From Diadophis punctatus similis (Eukaryota; Chordata; Lepidosauria; Squamata; Dipsadidae), in contig JALIGW010000001.1 of NCBI GenBank assembly GCA_023053685.1, forward strand, positions 157,167,047-157,231,046: a stretch of 64,000 nucleotides of DNA. Direction: 5' to 3'. The notes beneath the pieces were generated by a model. It worked only from the letters and a program-made list of their open reading frames with translations. It was not told the DNA's origin and ran no database searches. Shown here in pieces: positions 56,525 to 64,000 of the stretch (position 1 is its first letter; each line of letters opens with the position of its first letter). Position numbers and translations under genes: made by a program.

Positions 56525-57103
56525 GAAATCTCTTCCCCGGGCAAAGGGGAGAGATGAGAGCCTGACAGGTGGGGTAGAGCCCCCCCAGCGCCCTAGGAGC
56601 CATCTGGTAGGGCGCGAAGGGAGAGCTCCCCATGCAGCCTGTCTCCAGCTCCGAAGATCAGGAAACCTCTGCTTTTGCAGAGCTAGATGTCGTGACCAGC
56701 TGCTGCTTCAAGAATGGGATTTATAATTATATTTAAACTACAGAAGCAGACAGAGAGAAACAGGCGTGAGATGGGCAAGTACTGAAACCTCTTTTTTCCT
56801 TTTTTTTTCAACTCCTGGGCAAGCTTTCACTTCGGCAAGGGAACAAAGGAAACAGAGTAACAATATGGCGATTGAGAAGTGAAAGTGACTTTCGTTTTCC
56901 CAGAGGCTTTTTTTTTTCCTCTCTCTCTCTTATGGAAACTTTTAACTTGGAAAAATGGTTTTTTCTCTCTCTGTCTCCTAACTCTGGATTAAAGTTATAA
57001 TAGAAATATTTCCAATAATAAAAGACTATCTGATTTTTAAACTGGAAAGAACTTTAATCAGGCATCTGGCTTTCTTTCTTTTTTGTACTCTTTTGAAACA
57101 CCA

Positions 57104-58132
57104 ATGGCTTCAAAGTCTGGAAAGATTGTTTTGACTAAAAGAAATGACTATTCATCTGGATATATTTCTAAAATGCAACTTAACACTGAGCTAACACCTC
57201 CACAGCTTTTGACACCTGAAAATTTATTAAATAATTTAAAGATTATGAAACATGAACTTACTTTGGAATTTAACCAGAAAATAAGTGAGATAGACAAAAA
57301 AATGCAGGCTGCTTTGAAGAATATGAATCAACAACTAAGATTTGATGTGTTAGAGGTTTGCAAAGGCTTAGCAACAAATATTGAAGTTTTGGCAGAACGT
57401 ATTGAAACAAATAAACAAGCTTTGGCAACTTCGGTGAATTACATAGATAAAATCCAAAATGACATTGCAAATTTTGAAAAAGAGGTCTTAATGACTCAGT
57501 TCAGATCCATGGAAGTTGCTATAAGGATTAGAGGTTTGAAAGAAGGATTATATGAAAATTTAAAAGGCAGGATGGTTGACATATTGGATCAGGTGTCTGG
57601 AATTTCTAAAGCGGAATTGGCTACACAAATCGACAAAATATACAGAATCAATTCGTGGTACGCTAAACAAAAGCATTTACCAAGGGATATTGTCATATAT
57701 TTTACCACAAGAGCTCTACGGAACAGAATTATACAAGTAACGTTTAACAATAATCTTATGGTGAATGGTCAGGAACTAAAGATTTGGAAAGAAATCCCCT
57801 CTAAAATGCTTAAAGCCAGAAAAAGCTATACTTTTTTGATTGATGAATTTAAGAGATTAAATTTACAATATAAATGGGAAGCGCCAGTTGGAGTAGCAGT
57901 GAAATTTTCTGGAAAAAGATACCGGCTCAACACGATAAAAAAAGCTACTGAATTTTATGTCAATGTTCTAAAGGCTGATATATCCAAGATTCCAGAGGAA
58001 GGATGTATGAAAATAAAAGAGGAGGAGGAGGGGAAGCCACCTTTGATGGATCAAAAGGAAATAGATTCAAAAATCCAAAAGGAGTGCCTGAATCAGATAG
58101 CTGGGGAAAAGGAGATGGAGGTTTGGGATTAG
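57104..58132 (+). CDS. L1 ORF1 protein (RNA-binding, coiled-coil)
   Basis: This is an L1 ORF1p-type protein: in L1 it trimerises, binds L1 RNA and acts as a nucleic-acid chaperone in cytoplasmic particles. I start it at the ATG at 57104; an upstream in-frame TTG at 57083 is not a likely start in an animal. The 342 codons have no stop. About residues 40-125 are heptad-like and rich in Leu/Ile/Lys/Glu (coiled coil). An RRM-like part follows (about 130-225: MEVAIRIRGLKEG, PRDIVIYFTTRALRNRIIQ). Then comes the C-terminal domain (about 230-300: ELKIWKEIPSKMLKARKSY, WEAPVGVAVKFSGKRYRLN). The tail is acidic/lysine-rich. A short frame overlapping the end (about 58003-58206, one base offset) may be the older C-terminus. 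No ORF2 follows. Confidence 0.85.
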   Translation: MASKSGKIVLTKRNDYSSGYISKMQLNTELTPPQLLTPENLLNNLKIMKHELTLEFNQKISEIDKKMQAALKNMNQQLRFDVLEVCKGLATNIEVLAERIETNKQALATSVNYIDKIQNDIANFEKEVLMTQFRSMEVAIRIRGLKEGLYENLKGRMVDILDQVSGISKAELATQIDKIYRINSWYAKQKHLPRDIVIYFTTRALRNRIIQVTFNNNLMVNGQELKIWKEIPSKMLKARKSYTFLIDEFKRLNLQYKWEAPVGVAVKFSGKRYRLNTIKKATEFYVNVLKADISKIPEEGCMKIKEEEEGKPPLMDQKEIDSKIQKECLNQIAGEKEMEVWD

Positions 58133-58828
58133 ACGGGAGACGACTCGACAAATTCGAATTTATTGAACTATTAAAAGATGAACTATCAAGATACAAAACG
58201 ATGTGATGTTGAAATATATTGGACGGATAGAGACTAATATGATTGTATTTTATCTTTTCCCTATCTAATGATTACTTATGCAATATTTAGTTAAGTTTTA
58301 TATAATTTTGAGGTTATTTTTAATGTTGATAATATTAGATATATATAGTTTGTTGAAGATTTGTTTATTCTTCTTTCATTTTCTTTTTTTGTTTATTGAA
58401 GTTAGTGAATTAATTTAGAATAATATTATCTTATTAATATCATGATGAAATTTAATATTTGATGATCACTTATGTAACATTTAGTTAAGTTTTATCTTAG
58501 AGGTTATTTTTAATGTCAATAATATTAGTTTAAGATTTGTGTATTTTATATTTAGTTATTACTTATGTAACATTTACCTTGTATAAGATAGAGGACTGAA
58601 GGGAGGAGGTAGGAGGTTTGTTTGTTTGTATTGTTAAAGAGTTTTCTCTTTCTTTCTTTCTTTTTTTTTTCTCTTTTTTGTATCTTTACTATTGTATACA
58701 AATGCGATATATTAGCAGTGTATAATTTGGAGTTGAAGTTTTTTAAAAATAGTGTTCTTTTTTTCCTTTTTTCTTTCTCTTTTTATTAACAATTTAAATT
58801 TATTATTATGCCCTGTATTATCTCTGGG

Positions 58829-58886
58829 AAGTCCGGGGGGGAGGTGGGGAGGGAAGGGGGTGGGTCTGGGGGGGGGGGGAGAAAAA
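58829..58886 (+). other. G-rich tract in the L1 3' UTR
   Basis: Several runs of three or more G (ggggaggtggggaggg and neighbours) can form a G-quadruplex. L1 3' UTRs commonly hold such a polypurine tract. Confidence 0.7.
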
Positions 58887-58989
58887 AACAAAAATGTTTG
58901 TACTTTATATTTAATATTTTGCTATTACTTATGTAAGTTTGTACTAATAAAACTTTTTTGAATAAAAAAAAATATCTATAATTTTGAGA

Positions 58990-59960
58990 TCTCAGAGAAA
59001 AAGTGCTTTAAAGTATTTGATTTTGTTTGTATGACTGTTTGTGTACGTGCTGTTACGGCCGTGTTAAATTTTTCAACTTTCAATTTCCAAACATTAGTGG
59101 TGCTCAAAAGTTGTGACATGCCTTGGGGATTGTAAAGATAGTTTGGTTACTTTAATATAATTTAGATGTGCTTGGTAAGTAACTACATAAATATCATAAC
59201 TTTTGAACATTTTGCTTGTTTCCTTTGTGCGTATCCTTTCCCCCCTTGTGCCAAACTTTCTATGGATAAAAATAAATCTACAATATGTAATGAAATTGGC
59301 AGGGAAAGATGAAAACATTGGTTGTTTCAACAAAAGCATAAAATATTTTGTTTTCTATATATTTCTGGGAAATTATCTTCCAGAAGCAAAAGACTTTGCC
59401 CGTAGTAGAAAATTAAACTACAAGCCCAACATCTCTATTATAAAGTCACCCTTTGTAATATATAACATACTGGCAGAGGAAACATAAGTGTATATAGAAC
59501 ATTTCTAATATACATATTTGCATTTGTGCACACACAAACGATTGAAAGCCACCCAAAGTGCATATTAGTTCAGTTGCCACCTTAATTTAAGAAAATTCCA
59601 CTTACAAGGAGGTGTTTCATCTGTGCTGGGACAACAAATGTTTGCTATTTCCCATTCTTTACTTGGCAAACAGTGATTGCGCCATCAGCCAAATGTGTTT
59701 AACCAAGTTGTTGTGAAAATCAAAACAAGGAACATTTTATCTCTTGAAGGCAAAATCAAGCCTGAATGTCATGTATTGGGAGCGAAGAGCTAAATCTTCG
59801 GTGTTATATTATTAACCTTTTGAAGCAAGCATTCTGTCACTTCAAAATGGCCAGTTGTGCACTGCATAATACAGGCAAATTCATGCAAAGACAAAAATCG
59901 GTCTTATTTGGCTTTATGGGTTTTAGGGCTCAAGTCATGTAGTTTGTTAATCATGATTAA
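58990..59960. other. Intergenic sequence without recognised features
   Basis: AT-rich; no gene or repeat that I can name. Confidence 0.4.
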
Positions 59961-60201
59961 GGAGCCGAGGTGGCGCAGTGGTTAAAAGCAGCACTGCGAC
60001 CTTCAGCTGATTGCTAGTTCAGCAGTTCAGCTCTTCAAATCTCACCAGGCTCAAGGTTGACTCAGCCTTCCATCCTTCCGAGGTGGGTAAAATGAGGGAC
60101 CCAGATTGTTGGGGGCAATATGCTGAACTCTGTAAACCGCTTAGAGAGGGCTGTAAAGCACTATGAAGCGGTATATAAGTCTAAGTGCTATTGCTATTGC
60201 T
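59961..60201 (+). mobile_element. tRNA-derived squamate SINE, full-length
   Basis: It starts ggagccgaggtggcgcagtg with an A box (tggcgcagtggttaa), has a degenerate B box (cttcaaatctc), then a conserved body (cttccatccttccgag, taaaatgagg, ggcaatatgctga) and a tail ending in ctattgctattgct. Flanking atgatt on both sides suggests a target duplication. The other copies in the window are at 9123 and 11924. Confidence 0.85.
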
Positions 60202-61297
60202 ATGATTCAGACTTCAGTGTAATGTAATGTAATGGATGGATCCAGCCATTATGTCTATTATAACAAACATAAGTAAAACAAAACTTGTTCGATAGTAACA
60301 AGATGCATCTCTTTCTGAATATTTCTCTCTATGGAGACTATGGAGAGAAATCATATGCTTAGAAATCAACACCAAGACCTATATTTTGTACTAAAAAAAT
60401 CGAACCTTTGAGGTGGAAGAAAGAGACACATTTCTACCCATATGCCTTCATCTTTAGAAGAAAATAGATAGCAATTATATAAATGTCTATTTGGAATTTG
60501 AATGGCATTTCATTTTGGGTACGCTTACTCCTAGGATTAGGTTATTTAAAATATTGGATTATTATTTCATGGTCATTTGCCTACCTACTTAGAAAAATAT
60601 ACTTGTCATCAGTAAAATTTGGTAGAGTAGATCTAGTCTGCAAGAAACTAGAGCACCACTAGACTAAAGCATAGGTATACAGAGAATTCTGGCTCACTTG
60701 GCTGTTTACAATCCAGGTGTGTTAGTCCTGCATCTTACAGAAGTATAAAGAAAATTATAACATAAAATTCTTTCCTGGTCCTCCTTTTTTCCTCCTGTTC
60801 ATTTGTGGAACCCTTCAGTCCATCACAGCAAGGCTTCTCTTCCCAGGCCTAAGCTCCTAAGATGAGATAGTACAGACTTGTACACTTGTCCTGAATCAAA
60901 AAAAAAAAAAAATCAGACATAACAGCAGATCAGTGTTAGGAGGACAATTTCCAACCCCTGTTTACTAACAGTATTTTTCTGATGATAGAGGAGCTAACCC
61001 CCAAAATAGTATGCACTTGCAGGATATGAATTGTTGGTTAGTTTCTGGGTCAGTAACCTTCGTTTTGGGAAGATGGTTGAATAAATAAATAAACGCAATA
61101 AATAAAAATAAAAAGACGGTCAGAATGGCTGCACGAGGCTCTCCTGCATCTCACTTTCTTTTCTTTTCTTTTTTTCATAGCTGAAGTGACAGTTCAGCAA
61201 ATAGCATCTTTTCCTGCCACTCCTGCCAAGCTGTTGCATTCGTCTGCTTCGGCTCTGGAAGGGTGTGCTCCTCCGCCACTACTTCAAGCCCTTGCAG
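60202..61297. other. Intergenic sequence without recognised features
   Basis: AT-rich; a short AAAT tract is near 61080-61112; no supported gene. Confidence 0.4.
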
Positions 61298-61428
61298 CAG
61301 GGGTCTCCAAGTTACCTTGGCAACTTTAAGCCTGGAGGACTTCAACTCCCAGAATTCCCCAGCCAAGCTGGGGAATTCTGGGAGTTGAAGTCCTCCAGGC
61401 TTAAAGTTGCCAAGGTTGGAGACCCCTG
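61298..61428. mobile_element. Second palindromic hAT-type miniature element
   Basis: It starts CAGGGGTCTCCAAG and ends GGTTGGAGACCCCTG, with long complementary arms meeting at ccagccaagctggg. The flanks ccttgcag and ccctggag agree at 6 of 8 positions. It is the same family as 56186-56320 and older-looking or differently diverged. Confidence 0.88.
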
Positions 61429-63159
61429 CCCTGGAGAAGCTCAGTAACTTTCTTCAGAGGTGAAGGGATCTCTTTTCCATGCTGGATCTCTAGACCATTT
61501 TTGGAGCTGAACCTCCAGGCTGAAGAAAGCTGTGAATGTGAACATTTGCCTGTTAGGCTGCTGTTAAAAAACGCCCATCAACCCCGTCTCTCTTGCATAA
61601 AAGAGTAGCAGTTTTCAGGTGGAATTTGAATCTGTGCTGCTGTTCCGGTGGAACAGTGGAATTTGAATCTGTGCTGCAAGACTATCATCTCCTGAGTCTG
61701 GTAGCATGCTAGGCATTTCATAATGTCCTTAAAGGAATTTAGTGTATTAACTCTTTATAAGCAGAAATTTACTCTTCCCAAGCAGCAGTTATAATAATGA
61801 AAATTCAACACTTGTGGAAGTTTTGCCCGGCATGCAACTATGACTAGACGATAAAGAAGAGGCGATCCTGGGAAGGATAACCCAAGACATCTTGAAGGTG
61901 TCAGGGTAGGGAAAGTTGACAGTGGTGGTTCGAAGTAGGCAGACCCATGTAATCTTCTTGCTGCTCCACAGGGGGTCAGGTCTGCCCATGGGGAATCCAG
62001 TGCTCAACAGCAAAAGCAGGCAGAACTTGTTGATCTTGTTTCTGATTCAGGAAACAATCATAACATTCGCCTCGCTGCAATTAAAATATTAATAATCTCT
62101 TTAAATCCTTGGGTGGGTGAGAAAGGATTAGATAAAGTCACCAACGGGAGTAGGAAGAAACATTTGGCAAGCGTTGCCTATTTCCACCCCCACCCCCCCA
62201 ACCTAACTTAGTTCTGGTTCAGAAAGTTAATATTTGGCCTGGCACTGCCTCCGATCTCATGATGCTTTGGAGTCGTTTGAATATTGCCATCTTACTATTT
62301 TGCTGAACGTGGGATTTAGTTCCCCACTTGGCTGATCTTGTAGCATTATCTGTTTTAAGAGCTGAGTTGAATTTTTTTTTCTCCCTTTGGAATTTTTACA
62401 TACCTGCAGCCCTTCAGAGGGAATTATCTCCCATCCCATTCACTGTTGAAATGAGAATGATATCTCATAGAGGCGATGTAGGATCTTTTCTTGGAAATCA
62501 GACAGTTAGAAATAAAACCGAGATTAAAAGTCTAATAGAAAATATTTATTTCAGTACAAAAACAATAAATCCTGAATAAACTACATTTTGCTGAGTAACA
62601 CGACCGTTCAGGTCAACAGCTAAGGCAGAAGAGAGTTAATGGTGGTTTAGGAATGCACACATGCGCAAAGAACATCATATCATGTGTTCTGCCTGTATTG
62701 GAATGTACCATAATATTAGATAGGGGTGCATCACCCTGCATAGACATACAACTGACAATATTCACTACGTGACATTCACCTCTCTGCTCCTGGGCTCAAG
62801 CCAGCCTGAATTTCTGGGTCCTTTCCCTGCTTTGCGTAGAACTGAATCCCTCCATCTTCCCAATGTAGCATTGTGGCAATGTTTAACAAGGATCACAGCA
62901 ACCAAGGACAAGGCTCAGTTTCATTAAGGCTGACATTTTATCATTTCCCCTTCATAAATGAAAGTGGCTTTTTAATTCCCCGTAGAAAGTGTAACACGGA
63001 AGAAAGAAATCCTTTGGGAGATTTCACTGCTTTTACTTACTTTTTGATAGCTTTTTTTTTTTTTTGCAGTCTAACAACTGTTAGGTGCTTTTCTTAGACA
63101 ATCAGGAGGCATTTGTTGACTTGCTCTGGTATGCGCACATGTCCTCACCGCTTCACAAG
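61429..63159. other. Intergenic sequence without recognised features
   Basis: No supported gene. A near-repeat of 30-odd bases (gtggaatttgaatctgtgct) occurs near 61619 and 61657. Confidence 0.4.
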
Positions 63160-63630
63160 CTACACGAGAAACCAATTGGCTTTTAGGTGCAATTCAAGGT
63201 GCTGGTTACCATCTATAAAGGCCTTTATGGCAGAGGGCCTGGCTGCCTGAAGGACCATCTGTCTCTGTGGATTTCTGCTCACCCAGTGAGGTCAAGTAGA
63301 AGGGGAAAAGCTCTGGGTCCTGTCAATTAAACAATGTGGAGCCCAGGAAAGCACTTTCTCAATGGTAGCTCATGCCCTCTGGAATGGCATCCCCCAAGAG
63401 AGCCCTGCTGCTCCCACCTTATGGACCTTCTGTAAACTGTTAAAAACCTGGCTGTTCTCCCAGGCCTTGGAATAGCATGGTGGCCAAGTCCCTTTGGGTT
63501 TTGGTTTATTTGGGTTACATAATTGGTCTTCCTCTCAGTTGCATTCTGTTTGACATATCTTCTTTCTTTTATTTGCAAGTCACCCAGAGTCAGGCGGCCT
63601 CAACACTGAATTAATTAATTAATTAAATAA
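63160..63630 (+). mobile_element. CR1/L3-like LINE relic (ORF2 C-terminus and 3' end)
   Basis: The bases caattcaaggtgctggtta, aaggcctttatggcagagg and tggaatggcatcccccaag follow the order of the ORF2 C-terminus of CR1/L3 elements. The frame is broken. It ends in an (AATT)n-type tail (about 63607-63630). Confidence 0.7.
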
Positions 63631-64000
63631 ACCACCAGGCTTACATAAATACATGCGTTGAAAGTTGGGGAGGTGGGGAGGCAGAGCAATTTGCTTTGTA
63701 ACCTTTGGGGTATAGTGGGGGGGGGTAAGGGTGTTTTTTTTTTGGTGTGTGTCTTATTCCAGAAAGGAGAGTTGAGCCTTTGCACTCTCCTGCTCATCAG
63801 CGGAGGTATCTCTGTGTTTTGAAGCCAACTCCTCTGCAGTCAGCAAAAGGTGACTGTAAATCAAGTTCCAGTTTTTGTAAGGGACTGAAAGGTGGAAAAG
63901 GGTGTGTGTGTGGAAGTGCCCATATAGTAATTGGCAGTTAAGTAAATGGATAAGTGTGGGAGATTCATCATGTTGTTTTTAGTTGCAAAGTTGTGTCCGA
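63631..64000. other. Right end of the window without recognised features
   Basis: A G run and T run are near 63717-63740; no supported gene. Confidence 0.4.

Larger units (their letters stand above)
56430..58970 (+). mobile_element. L1-type element with ORF1 but no ORF2 (HAL1-like)
   Basis: A 19-bp direct repeat, aatatctataattttgaga, flanks the element (56411-56429 and 58971-58989), and the 3' end has an A-rich tail after an AATAAA. Inside are a GC-rich 5' UTR with a 12-bp hairpin, one open frame (57104-58132) of L1 ORF1 type, and an AT-rich 3' region with a G-rich tract. Only about 840 bases follow ORF1, so no ORF2 (endonuclease and reverse transcriptase) is present. It must therefore have been mobilised in trans or lost ORF2 by deletion in an ancestor. 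It is intact end to end by its target duplication. Confidence 0.85.

Noticed and set aside
57083..57103. L1 ORF1 start at an upstream in-frame TTG
   Set aside because: Animal translation starts at ATG; the ATG at 57104 follows within seven codons.

Overview
The window looks like nuclear DNA from a squamate reptile, most likely a snake. The evidence is a MEIS1-type homeobox gene split into vertebrate-style exons with GT/AG junctions, tRNA-headed SINEs and CR1/L2-like LINE tails of squamate type, an L1 with an intact ORF1, many hAT and mariner-like miniature elements, and very abundant, long microsatellites. Species cannot be fixed from the sequence alone.

The only host protein-coding gene I can support is MEIS1, on the minus strand. 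Coding exons 1-6 are at 41210-41199, 39360-39134, 37250-37109, 36526-36476, 35742-35692 and 34456-34310. They join in phase to 210 codons, covering the N-terminus and the PBX-interaction (MEIS/PKNOX N-terminal) region. The homeodomain exons are not in the window, so intron 6 runs from 34309 past the left edge (more than 34.3 kb). Upstream of the start codon (41.2-43.7 kb) lies a CpG-rich, microsatellite-laden promoter/5'UTR region with CCAAT boxes and a consensus PBX-MEIS site. A second CpG-rich block sits inside intron 6 (about 30.6-32.4 kb) and a third upstream at about 53.6-54.2 kb.

Left part (1-14.4 kb, inside intron 6): the 3' part of a Ty1/copia retrotransposon with an intact reverse transcriptase-RNase H frame and 3' LTR; a three-level nest (solo LTR inside a hAT element inside a mariner-like MITE); further hAT elements with recognisable 8-bp target duplications; SINEs, one with an internal 120-bp duplication; and a hAT-bounded 1.4-kb block filled by a polypurine minisatellite. 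Middle (14.4-30.6 kb): AT-rich intron, poor in recognisable mobile elements and without ORFs of interest. Right part (43.7-64 kb): 5' flank of MEIS1 with very long AT, CA, GGT, ATC and CTT repeats, a LINE tail, a mariner-like MITE, two 131-135 bp palindromic hAT elements, an ORF1-only L1 (HAL1-like) with a 19-bp target duplication, a SINE and a CR1 relic.

Most long open frames in the window come from microsatellites or mobile elements and are not genes. The best second-look items are the ORF1-only L1, the vertebrate copia element, the nested insertions, the intragenic CpG block and the PBX-MEIS site next to MEIS1 itself.
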